Origin: Oscillospiraceae bacterium
GTDB lineage: Bacteria; Bacillota; Clostridia; Oscillospirales; Oscillospiraceae
Reading direction: 5' to 3'
DNA length: 64,000 nt
Assembly (NCBI GenBank): GCA_009785525.1
Contig: WQWC01000003.1
Coordinates: 52,422-116,421 of the forward strand
Part shown: positions 7,729 through 16,243 of the stretch, piece by piece
Layout: each line of letters starts with the position of its first letter
How positions within the stretch are numbered: the first letter of the stretch is position 1
The notes under the pieces: model-generated
The model's input: only the letters and a program-made list of their open reading frames with translations
Told to the model about the DNA's origin: nothing
The model's database searches: none
Program-made: the position numbers and the translations under genes

Positions 7729-9612
7729 TTAACCCCTCCCGTTCAATCTGGGATCCAGCGCGTCGCGCAGTCCGTCGCCCATGGTGCTGATGCTAATTGT
7801 TGACAAGCCCAAGAATATCGCGGGGAACAACCAGCGCCACCAGTGGTTTACAATCGTAACAGAGTCGCGGGCGGAGTTTAGCATATTGCCCCAGGTTGGT
7901 GTCGGCGGAAGAACGCCGAACCCAAGGAACGAGAGCGTTGACTCAATCAGCAATGAATTTGCAAGACTCAGCGTAATCAGAACTAACACAACGCTCAGTA
8001 CGTTGGGCATCAAGTGTTTGAAGATAATACTGCTGTTACGCACGCCCATGGCGCGGGCGGCAACAACAAACTCCTGCTCACGCATGGACAGAATTTGCGC
8101 ACGAGTCTGGCGTGCAAAGCCCGGCCATAAGAGGAACCCCAGCAATATCATAATCATAGAAATACGCCCTGTCTCAGTTATTTCAGGGAAACGTGCCGGA
8201 ATAATGACCGACATAACCATGACAAGCGGCAGGAACGGAATAGACTCCATAACCTCTGCTATACGCATGATAATCATATCCGGCCACTTTCCGAAATATC
8301 CGGCGATACCGCCCAAAGTCACACCCAAAAACGTTGCCACGATAACCGCAATAAAGCCGATGGAAAAGGTAGTCCGCCCGCCGTGTATAACGCGGCGGAA
8401 CAAATCACGGCCATTCTCATCGGAACCCATCAGATAGCCGCGATGCCCCCAGGTTGTTACCTCGCCGTCCGCGTCAACGGCGGCGTTTTTGAAATAGCCT
8501 ACAAAAATCTCAATATTGCCCGATGTGCCGTCAGGCGAGTTGGCCTGGCCCAAATGGTTATATCCCCAGCTGTAGACTGAACCGTCATCAAGCAACGCGG
8601 AGAAATGCCAGCGGCCGCCCTCAATCTGCACAACACGACCCTGTATCGGATGATCCGGCGCAAGTATAGAATATGCGTCGCGGCGTATAGGGTTCGGCGC
8701 GATTGTCCACGTTACAACCGTGCCGTCATAAAGCAGTGCGGCATATACACCGTCAGTCATCGCGACATCAACGGCGCGGCCCTGAACGTGACCAGGTACT
8801 TCCCCGGGAATGTTTTCGCCGTCCTCACCCGTAGCGGCAACTTGTCCGCCGCCGCGCACCGGTGCGTATACACGCCCGTCATATGTCAGCACAATCGCGG
8901 AGACGGTACCCATGTCAAAAGCTGTGACTTGCCCCGCAAAGTTTCGGTTTGGATAACGGTGCGGACTCCAGAAATTCGTGTCATTACCCCAAAGAATCAG
9001 GTCACCCTGGTCGCACAATGCCATGCTTACCCATGACCCAGCGCGGATGTCAATAATATTGCGGCCGTTCAAACGCTCCGGCACGTCCAGCGTCTCTAAG
9101 TGTGTGCCGATGCCCCATGCAGTCACACGGCCCGATTCTTCGACTGCGACGATATGATCCAGTCCGGCGGACACCATGCGCAGGGGACCCATGCCATTAA
9201 ACACTATGTTAGTATCCGGCGGCAGTGTGCGGCTGCGGCGCCAACCGTGTCCGTGCCGCAAACCATCATGCAAGTCGCCCCACATGTGCAATCCGCCGTT
9301 ACGGTCAACGCCCACGCCGAAGCGAGATCCGAAAGAAATATCCCGCGCGTTATTGCGCAGATTACCGGGCAGACTTAACATATTCAGCCCCGGGCGGACA
9401 TTCATCTGTGTTGAGTCAAGATGTGTGTGATCTGTTGGCGTCAAAGCTGCAAAAACAAACACGAAAATAACAATTGTTATGAAAATGACCAAGCCGATAA
9501 TACTCAGCTTCCGGCGCAAGAAATTCTTTAAAGCTGTGCGTCCCGGGCTTTGGACCAACTCTTCCTGGAAGATGTCTGTCTTTTTTTTCTTTCTCTTGAA
9601 AAATTTCATCAT
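7729..9612 (-). CDS. oppC: Oligopeptide ABC transporter permease (OppC-type) with an embedded RCC1-like repeat domain
   Basis: N-terminal TM (LSIIGLVIFITIVIFVFVFAALTPTDHTHL), then RCC1-like repeats, then MGSDENGRDLFRRVIHGGRTTFSIGF and the EAA-type loop QTRAQILSMREQEFVVAARAMGVRNSSIIFKHLMPN. Confidence 0.93.
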   Translation of the reverse strand: MMKFFKRKKKKTDIFQEELVQSPGRTALKNFLRRKLSIIGLVIFITIVIFVFVFAALTPTDHTHLDSTQMNVRPGLNMLSLPGNLRNNARDISFGSRFGVGVDRNGGLHMWGDLHDGLRHGHGWRRSRTLPPDTNIVFNGMGPLRMVSAGLDHIVAVEESGRVTAWGIGTHLETLDVPERLNGRNIIDIRAGSWVSMALCDQGDLILWGNDTNFWSPHRYPNRNFAGQVTAFDMGTVSAIVLTYDGRVYAPVRGGGQVAATGEDGENIPGEVPGHVQGRAVDVAMTDGVYAALLYDGTVVTWTIAPNPIRRDAYSILAPDHPIQGRVVQIEGGRWHFSALLDDGSVYSWGYNHLGQANSPDGTSGNIEIFVGYFKNAAVDADGEVTTWGHRGYLMGSDENGRDLFRRVIHGGRTTFSIGFIAVIVATFLGVTLGGIAGYFGKWPDMIIMRIAEVMESIPFLPLVMVMSVIIPARFPEITETGRISMIMILLGFLLWPGFARQTRAQILSMREQEFVVAARAMGVRNSSIIFKHLMPNVLSVVLVLITLSLANSLLIESTLSFLGFGVLPPTPTWGNMLNSARDSVTIVNHWWRWLFPAIFLGLSTISISTMGDGLRDALDPRLNGRG

Positions 9613-9621
9613 TACACCTTC

Positions 9622-10623
9622 CTAATCCAAGCGTACACGCGGGTCTATCAGTACATAAACGAAATCAACAACAAGGTAGCCGACCAGCGCTATTAAAATA
9701 AAAATCGTCTGGATGGCAAGCGCCAGGTCGTAGTCCAGCGACTGCAGGGCATTAATAAGCAAACGCCCCATGCCTCCAAGCGAGAAAATCGTCTCAATAA
9801 CAATCGAGCCGGTTAATAGCCCGATAAGCCAGCCGACCAAGCTGGTCACAAACGGAATCAACGAATTGCGGAACGCGTGTCTGTAAATGACCGAACCCTC
9901 ACGCAATCCTTTCGCGCGTGCCGTGCGCACATAATCCTGACTCAGCGCGTCAATCATTGAGACGCGTACTATACGCGTTAACGGCGCCAGTTGCGCAAAA
10001 GACAGCACGCCGACCGGCAGGGCTAAAAACGGCAGCCTGTCTAAGAAAATTTCCCAGGCCGACGCGTCCGGATTATGGATAAGGAAAAGAGGATCGCCAA
10101 ACCCGCTGACAGGTGTCAAGCCTAACCAGACGGCGAATATCATAACCCCCAAAATCGCAAGGATAAATATCGGCAGTGAAAACCCCAACAATGTTGTGGT
10201 TTGAATCGAGTTATCATAAATGCCGCCCTTTTTCACGGCCGAGGTAATGCCCAATGGCACAGAAACAAGGAAGACGATCACCATGATAATCAGATTCATT
10301 TGCAAGGTCACGCGCACCGGGGCGCGCAGCACCTCATTAACCGGACGGCTGAATTGAAGCGACATCCCGAAGTCGCCTTGCAGCATGTTACCCATCCATC
10401 GCAAATACTGAATATGTACGGGTCTGTCCAAACCGAGTCTAGCGCGAATATCATTATAGATAATTTCAAACGCTTCCGGCGGCAGACGCTGTTCTTCCGG
10501 ATCCATGAAGCGCAGCACCGGGTCGCCCGGAATAAATTGATAAATAGCGAAAAGCAAGACGCTGATAATAAGAAACACAACCACCATATAGAACAATCGT
10601 TTCGCCAGATAAAGTAAGAGCAT
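9622..10623 (-). CDS. oppB: Oligopeptide ABC transporter permease (OppB-type)
   Basis: MLLLYLAKRLFYMVVVFLIISVLLFAIYQFIPGDP...ALSQDYVRTARAKGLREGSVIYRHAFRNSLIP. Confidence 0.95.
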   Translation of the reverse strand: MLLLYLAKRLFYMVVVFLIISVLLFAIYQFIPGDPVLRFMDPEEQRLPPEAFEIIYNDIRARLGLDRPVHIQYLRWMGNMLQGDFGMSLQFSRPVNEVLRAPVRVTLQMNLIIMVIVFLVSVPLGITSAVKKGGIYDNSIQTTTLLGFSLPIFILAILGVMIFAVWLGLTPVSGFGDPLFLIHNPDASAWEIFLDRLPFLALPVGVLSFAQLAPLTRIVRVSMIDALSQDYVRTARAKGLREGSVIYRHAFRNSLIPFVTSLVGWLIGLLTGSIVIETIFSLGGMGRLLINALQSLDYDLALAIQTIFILIALVGYLVVDFVYVLIDPRVRLD

Positions 10624-10713
10624 CCTCGTATCCTCCGATATTTTCAGTCAACAAATAACAACTGCCTCCAAACCGGTCTTGGCTGACACTTGTTATCTGT
10701 TAACTGAGGCATG

Positions 10714-10745
10714 GTATGGGGCGGATTGATTTATCCGCCCCATAC
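10714..10745. other. Intercistronic stem-loop between oppA and oppB
   Basis: GTATGGGGCGGAT-TGATTT-ATCCGCCCCATAC, perfect 13-bp stem. No U-tract in the minus (transcribed) direction. Confidence 0.7.
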
Positions 10746-10769
10746 AATAATTTTCAGTGATTAGTCCGA

Positions 10770-12776
10770 TTACCGGTCATATCCATCCAGGTACGCCCAA
10801 ACGATTGCGCGCTCCCAAGTGAACAGGCTGGTAGGTTCGTAGTTCATCAGACCTTCACGATAGAAGTCATGGAAGATGTCACTGTTCAACGGCAGAACCG
10901 GGAGGATGTAGTTAAAGCGGGCAATGAAGCCTTTCCATGCCTCCAGATACTCTTCACGGTTGGACGCGTTTCTGCGGCCGAGTGCGTAGCTGTACAGCTC
11001 TGCGTCGGTTGTACGTGTCCAGTTCCATTGGCCGAACAGATGCTCATGCGGGCCGTAGCTGAACCAAACGGCGTCAATCGGAGGAATGCCAAGGCCGCCA
11101 TTGATCATGCTATAACGATTGTCGGGGTTAAGACCCAGGAGTGCCGGACTGAAGTCAGCTGTTGTGACCCACTCTTGGTCGAAGTAGATACCAACGCTGT
11201 TGGCAGGCTCTGTCATCAGCGAACTGAGGATTGAGCCGATGTCATTTGCGTCGGGGCTTGCCCAGCGCAGAACGAGAGGCATAAGTTCACCGTCAACCAT
11301 TTTTGCGCGCGGACCGTCACCGGCTTGCCAAGGCTCGCCGTCGGTGTTATAGATCCAGCCGCCGGCTTCCAGTTCAGCAGTTGCGTTGGCGAGATTCAGT
11401 GTGTAGTTAAAGGTCATCAGACCCGGAACAGCGTCACGATTTTCCTGATACATCCACTGCGCCACGCCGACAAGCGTGTCGAGAGTGGTTGCGTGGCCTG
11501 CGGCCCAGATGTTGTTGAATTCAACACGGTCAAGCGTCCATGCGATAGCGCGGCGAACTTCTACGAATTGCGTCGGTCCAACGTCCTGATGGAAGAACAG
11601 GCCGCCCGAACCGTTACGCGGCATTGCAAAGTAGCCGAATCCGCCGCCGGCAACCAGGTCAAGACCCGGGTTAATTGCGGCCGCGCCGCTGATACCTTGC
11701 AACAGATCGATTCCGCCTTGCTGCAGTTCCGGAATTTGCACAGCGTGGTCAACACGGCGCAGAATCAACGTTTCAATCGACGGAAGTGTGCCGTCATATG
11801 TGCCGTGGAAATAGGGGTTGACTTGCAGAACTATGGTGTAAGCTTCCATGTCAACAGGAGCCGCCAGCATGTATGCGCCCGCCGTCGGGCCCAATGTGTA
11901 ACGGAAACCGCCGTCCACACCGTCATCAATGGTTGTGCGGAGAAGCTCATACGTCAAACCGCCATCGGAAACGTATACGCCCCGGCCATTGTCATTGACT
12001 GACCGGCCCGGTGCGAAGGCGTGCAATGGTAACGGATCGACACCAATATATGTAAGCTCGTAAAAGTACGGGAAGTTGGGGTTATCGTTTGTGTATGCGT
12101 CAATGGTGATAGAGAATGTGAGTTCGTCAATCAGGCGTACACCTGTCAGAACATCATCTTCCAGCGTCCTATACGCATCGAAACCGTTAACTTCACTGGA
12201 GTTTGCCCAGAATGTGTTACCTAAGTTCGGCAGCGGATTGTCTTCATCAGTACCGGCAAAGCTCATTGCCGGCGCGCCCCAGAAGAGGTACGTAAAAGCG
12301 TAGTCAACCGCCGTGAGGGGGTGTCCATCACTCCAGCGAAGACCGTCTTGCAGTGTGATTGTCCATGTGCGTGAACCATCAGCATTGACGACAGGACCGT
12401 CAACATTGGCGGCTACCGCCGGGTTGATGATGAATTCAGCGCCGCGTGAGAACACAACGGGAGAGGCGTTTTCGCGTGTCAGGGTGCGCATTTGGGCGTT
12501 ACCGACAGCGTTAGTCCAGCCGTTCAGCGCATCTGCATTGATGAGATTAACGCCAACTGTCCAGACAGTTCCGGGTTGAGTTCCGCCTCGCAGTCCTGTC
12601 ACTGCCGGTGTATCCACGGGGTCATCGCCGTTCTGCGTGTCGCCCGGAGTGGTGGCTGCGGTTGGGTCTGTTTGCTGTGTGTCGTTGGGGGTAGGTGTGT
12701 CGTTCGCACATGCCGCCAAAATAGGCAGAAGCATCATAAATGCGAGCAGGATTACTAGTTTCTTTTTCAGTTTCAT
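10770..12776 (-). CDS. oppA: Oligopeptide ABC transporter substrate-binding lipoprotein (SBP_bac_5)
   Basis: Lipoprotein signal LLAFMMLLPILAACAN; DGLRWSDGHPLTAVDYAFTYLFW; SBP_bac_5 organisation. Confidence 0.95.
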   Translation of the reverse strand: MKLKKKLVILLAFMMLLPILAACANDTPTPNDTQQTDPTAATTPGDTQNGDDPVDTPAVTGLRGGTQPGTVWTVGVNLINADALNGWTNAVGNAQMRTLTRENASPVVFSRGAEFIINPAVAANVDGPVVNADGSRTWTITLQDGLRWSDGHPLTAVDYAFTYLFWGAPAMSFAGTDEDNPLPNLGNTFWANSSEVNGFDAYRTLEDDVLTGVRLIDELTFSITIDAYTNDNPNFPYFYELTYIGVDPLPLHAFAPGRSVNDNGRGVYVSDGGLTYELLRTTIDDGVDGGFRYTLGPTAGAYMLAAPVDMEAYTIVLQVNPYFHGTYDGTLPSIETLILRRVDHAVQIPELQQGGIDLLQGISGAAAINPGLDLVAGGGFGYFAMPRNGSGGLFFHQDVGPTQFVEVRRAIAWTLDRVEFNNIWAAGHATTLDTLVGVAQWMYQENRDAVPGLMTFNYTLNLANATAELEAGGWIYNTDGEPWQAGDGPRAKMVDGELMPLVLRWASPDANDIGSILSSLMTEPANSVGIYFDQEWVTTADFSPALLGLNPDNRYSMINGGLGIPPIDAVWFSYGPHEHLFGQWNWTRTTDAELYSYALGRRNASNREEYLEAWKGFIARFNYILPVLPLNSDIFHDFYREGLMNYEPTSLFTWERAIVWAYLDGYDR

Positions 12777-12838
12777 TTTAAATCTCCTTTATTAAAATTT
12801 TATGCTAATTTCTTGGGACGTTCCCATGAAAAGAACAT

Positions 12839-13351
12839 TTAGGGGATAGGACGCGTATACTCCGGATTTTTGCCTTCTTCCGACAGGTCAACTTTGGCGA
12901 AACCTAAATTTCGCCAAAAACGCTCATTATCTGCGTTGGAGCAATTGAGCCTGAAATATTTTGCGCCGTTGGCGCTGACATGATTGCAAAGCAACTCAAA
13001 AAGCAGCTTGCCCAAGCCCTGATTCCGGTGTGCGGCGTCAATATTGTATTCCAATATAAAGCACTTGCCGTCCTCGGACGTGTAAATAACATAGCTCACG
13101 AAGCCGATAACCTCACCGTCTCGACAGAAAAATGCCGGGACAAGTGGGTCGGTTTCGCGTTCAAACAGTGTCTTGACGGCATCGAGATATTCGCCGTCAA
13201 GAAAATATGTATAATCATCCGGAATTGCGGGCGAAAAAGCCGCCGGGTCATCAAGTATCGCCTTCAAATGAGGTTTGCAAAGTGACCAAAACCGCTCAAA
13301 CTCCTCGGATGTCTTTGCTGTTAAAATGGCGTATTCGTGAGGCAAATACAC
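12839..13351 (-). CDS. GNAT family N-acetyltransferase
   Basis: FILEYNIDAAHRNQGLGKLLFELLCNHVSANGAKYFRLNCSNADNERFWRNLGF. Confidence 0.93.
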   Translation of the reverse strand: MYLPHEYAILTAKTSEEFERFWSLCKPHLKAILDDPAAFSPAIPDDYTYFLDGEYLDAVKTLFERETDPLVPAFFCRDGEVIGFVSYVIYTSEDGKCFILEYNIDAAHRNQGLGKLLFELLCNHVSANGAKYFRLNCSNADNERFWRNLGFAKVDLSEEGKNPEYTRPIP

Positions 13352-13571
13352 GCTCCTCTCGAAATATTACAAATAAATTACAGTTATTTTACGTCATCAG
13401 AGATGGTTTGTCAAGTGTCAAGTCATGTCAAGTCAGATGTTGTCAGGAAAGATAAAAATATTGATAAAAAGCTAACAAATCTGCATATTAATACATAACA
13501 ATATACAGAAAAACAAACGGCATATTGCATGTCCCGGTGATGGCGTGCGGGATGCGCGAAAAAACCGCCGC

Positions 13572-13599
13572 ACAATCATCCTTGAATTGGCATATAATA
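13572..13599 (+). promoter_or_regulatory. Candidate SigK-type sporulation promoter
   Basis: AC (13572-13573), 17 nt, then CATATAATA (13591-13599), matching AC-N16/17-CATANNNTA; 40 nt upstream of the ATG at 13639. Confidence 0.4.
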
Positions 13600-13638
13600 C
13601 AACGAAAAATCAAATCAATGAATGGAGGACAACAAATT

Positions 13639-14028
13639 ATGGGCATTGGCACGCTTCGTGTACGTGTGACTACAAATAGCGGAATAGCACCGGTCCCTAA
13701 TGCAAGTGTAGTAATTGATGATATATTAGGATATCTGGCACATTCACTCACCACCAACCAAGACGGGATGACCTCAACGGTTGAGTTGTTTGCGCCGGTG
13801 AAAAACTTCTATACTGACGTTTTAGTATCCGGCCCTGCCTACAGTTTATATCAAATTACCGTTTCGCACCCCGAATATAAAACGCAAATTGTGAGAGGAG
13901 TTCAAGTATTTGACGGCGTGGAGAGTATCTTGCCTGTTGACCTAATGCAACTGGGGTTAAATGTTGGGTTGACCCAGCTGGACATTGTGGATATTCCACC
14001 AACAGCGGTTTCCCCGGGGCGTACGTAA
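13639..14028 (+). CDS. SleC N-terminal (pre-domain)-like / CarboxypepD_reg-like beta-sandwich protein
   Basis: MGIGTLRVRVTTNSGIAPVPNASVVIDDILGYLAHSLTTNQDGMTSTVELFAP...YQITVSHPEYKTQIVRGVQVFDGVESILPVDLMQL; SD GGAGG just before ATG 13639. Confidence 0.6.
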   Translation: MGIGTLRVRVTTNSGIAPVPNASVVIDDILGYLAHSLTTNQDGMTSTVELFAPVKNFYTDVLVSGPAYSLYQITVSHPEYKTQIVRGVQVFDGVESILPVDLMQLGLNVGLTQLDIVDIPPTAVSPGRT

Positions 14029-14034
14029 GGAGCG

Positions 14035-14676
14035 GTGAAAATGGGCATAGGGTTTCTGACTGTACAAACGAGATCGGGCGAAGACAATTTGCCGGTACGC
14101 GCCCGCGTGGAGATAAGGAACAGGGATGGGGATCTGCTTTACATAACTGAGACTAATGAGAACGGGAACACCGAAAAATTTCGCCTCACCGCGCCCGATA
14201 GTGAATTGACCTTGGAGCCGGGATATAATCGACCGGCATATTCAGTTGTTGACGTCCATGTTTTCGCCGATGGATATAAGCCGGTACATATCCGCGATGT
14301 GGAAATCGTCGATAAAATCACCGCCGTACTCCCGGTCAAAATGTTGCCGCTGGAAGACAACGACTCCGGCCCAGACATTGAATACAACATACCTCCCCCC
14401 TCGCTGCTTGAACCCACACCGCGAATTCAGCCGGGTCCAGCGCCGGGACACTTCCCCGGCACACTATTGCGCGTCGGCTCACACGGGGAGGATGTACGGC
14501 ATGTTCAAAGACGGCTCAACGATATCCGCACCGACCACCCAAGCATACCACATCTGGCGGAGGATGGGATTTTCGTATTCATAACACAAAGCGCGGTGAT
14601 TGTGTTCCAACGAATCTCCGGTATTAAACCGGATGGGATAGTCGGCCCATTGACTTGGGGCGCCCTCTTTAAATAG
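14035..14676 (+). CDS. SleC N-terminal-like domain fused to a C-terminal peptidoglycan-binding (PG_binding_1) domain
   Basis: MGIGFLTVQTRSGEDNLPVRARVEIRNRDGDLLYITETNENG... then LLRVGSHGEDVRHVQRRLNDIR...DGIFVFITQSAVIVFQRISGIKPDGIVGPLTWGALF. Confidence 0.8.
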   Translation: MKMGIGFLTVQTRSGEDNLPVRARVEIRNRDGDLLYITETNENGNTEKFRLTAPDSELTLEPGYNRPAYSVVDVHVFADGYKPVHIRDVEIVDKITAVLPVKMLPLEDNDSGPDIEYNIPPPSLLEPTPRIQPGPAPGHFPGTLLRVGSHGEDVRHVQRRLNDIRTDHPSIPHLAEDGIFVFITQSAVIVFQRISGIKPDGIVGPLTWGALFK

Positions 14677-14686
14677 AGTGCGCCCC
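14655..14686 (+). terminator. Putative terminator overlapping the end of the PG-binding gene
   Basis: GGGGCGCcCTCTttaaatAGAGtGCGCCCC followed by gggatttt. Confidence 0.5.
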
Positions 14687-14714
14687 GGGATTTTATTCAT
14701 ATGAAAGGCGACGT

Positions 14715-16148
14715 TTAGTCCAGCAAATCAAATAGCCGCAAAATCGTGACTATGCTTTGCTCCCTTGTGTAGGAACCTCTCGGCGAGAACCTATTATCAC
14801 CGACGCCGCCCATAATACCTGTTGCTTGCATTTGTCCTACCGCGATTACTGCCCATGAGGACATTTGCGCGTTGTCCACGAAGGTTGAGGCTGATGGCGG
14901 CAATGGCTGGCCGATAACATCAGCAAGCCGCGCAAGCATAACCGCCGCCTGTTCTCTTGTTAATCCGCTGTTTGGTGCAAAGTTGCCGTCGCCCACGCCC
15001 GATACAACGCCTAAGTAACCCATCTTTTGCACGTTTATGTCTGTGGTATCATTAAATTGCATACGGCCTGTGATTTCCGTACCTGTTACTGTTTCATAAA
15101 GGGCTACCGCAAGGGCGGTAAATTCCGAGCGGGTTATATTGTTGGTGAAATGGTTTTGCAGGGATTGAGGCACAAGGCCGACGGCTACAGCGTTATTTAT
15201 GCCATCATGCGCCCAATTGCTAGCAGTGGAGAGATTGGGTGCTGTGGTTGGCGGTTGCTCCTGGCTGGGTCCTTGGTTGGGCTGCCGTGGGCCTGTTGGC
15301 GTCGGAAAACTTGGGCGCTGATTTGTAGTATGGTTTGAAAACGCGCCGCCGCCTCCGGTTATTGTTCCAGCATTCCATTCGAAACCACCCGCATAATGGG
15401 ATCTAAAAGCCACCCCGGCTGTATCACCGTGAATGCTTCCGCCATTCATAATAAAAACAGAATCAGGAAGCAATTGAACGCCGTAACCATTCACTCCGGA
15501 ACCTGTCGCCCTGATACTTCCGCTATTCATGGTAAAATGGCCTCCTGCAGAAACAATGACCGCGTCTGCGCCGACAATCGTGCCGCCGTTCATCACGGTG
15601 GTGCCGTTTATCCAATGCCGTCTTACGTTCCCGTTATTTATGGTAACTGTGCTGCCGAAAGCCGAATTAAGATAACCCATTACGGCACCATTTTCAAGTA
15701 CAACTTCGGCTATATGTTGAGGTACATTCGCCGCCCCGGGCACATACCGGCCAACGACTATACTTCCATATATTCTAGGACCGTCGATTACAAGGCGCAC
15801 TCCATCGTACAAACTCAAAAAAACATGTGCAATAGACCCTCCGTCCGTTCTTCCGTGTATGGTGTGGTAAATCATGTGGTTGCCAAGGAGGGTCAGGTCT
15901 CTCCTAAAAGTGCGCGCCGCCTGCGGGGATATGCCAATGTCCGCCGTAAGCGTGATGACAGATACGGCGGGGTTGTCTAAAGCGGCTGTTAATTGTTGTG
16001 CGTTAGACACTGTTACGCTGGTGGTGTTGGCATGGGCTGTGTTACCTGCTGGCGCTGATGATATAACAAAAACACAAGCAAGCAACACGCAGATTATAGC
16101 CATATACGCGGTTTTGATGGATTTCTTCGCTGTTTTTTGAATGCTCAT
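14715..16148 (-). CDS. S-layer homology (SLH) domain surface protein with a pectin-lyase-like N-terminal region
   Basis: Signal peptide, repeated 'MNGGTI/MNSGSI' beta-helix-like turns, Pro-rich linker and three SLH-like repeats (NWAHDGINNAVAVGLVP..., MGYLGVVSGVGDGNFAPNSGLTREQAAVMLARL, AVGQMQATGIMGGVGDNRFSPRGSYTREQSIVTILRLF). Confidence 0.9.
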   Translation of the reverse strand: MSIQKTAKKSIKTAYMAIICVLLACVFVISSAPAGNTAHANTTSVTVSNAQQLTAALDNPAVSVITLTADIGISPQAARTFRRDLTLLGNHMIYHTIHGRTDGGSIAHVFLSLYDGVRLVIDGPRIYGSIVVGRYVPGAANVPQHIAEVVLENGAVMGYLNSAFGSTVTINNGNVRRHWINGTTVMNGGTIVGADAVIVSAGGHFTMNSGSIRATGSGVNGYGVQLLPDSVFIMNGGSIHGDTAGVAFRSHYAGGFEWNAGTITGGGGAFSNHTTNQRPSFPTPTGPRQPNQGPSQEQPPTTAPNLSTASNWAHDGINNAVAVGLVPQSLQNHFTNNITRSEFTALAVALYETVTGTEITGRMQFNDTTDINVQKMGYLGVVSGVGDGNFAPNSGLTREQAAVMLARLADVIGQPLPPSASTFVDNAQMSSWAVIAVGQMQATGIMGGVGDNRFSPRGSYTREQSIVTILRLFDLLD

Positions 16149-16243
16149 TTATTCACCCCTAAGTTATAGTAATTAAAACTTGTATAAAATTTCGGCTCAT
16201 TATGCCATTTTTCGCGGGGCTTGTCAATAAATAATTTTGCCTG

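Noticed and set aside
7781-8437. 218-aa plus-strand ORF opposite oppC, and other long antisense ORFs (e.g. 11325..12002, 19639..20214)
   Set aside because: Antisense to strongly supported genes, no recognisable domains; expected from codon bias.
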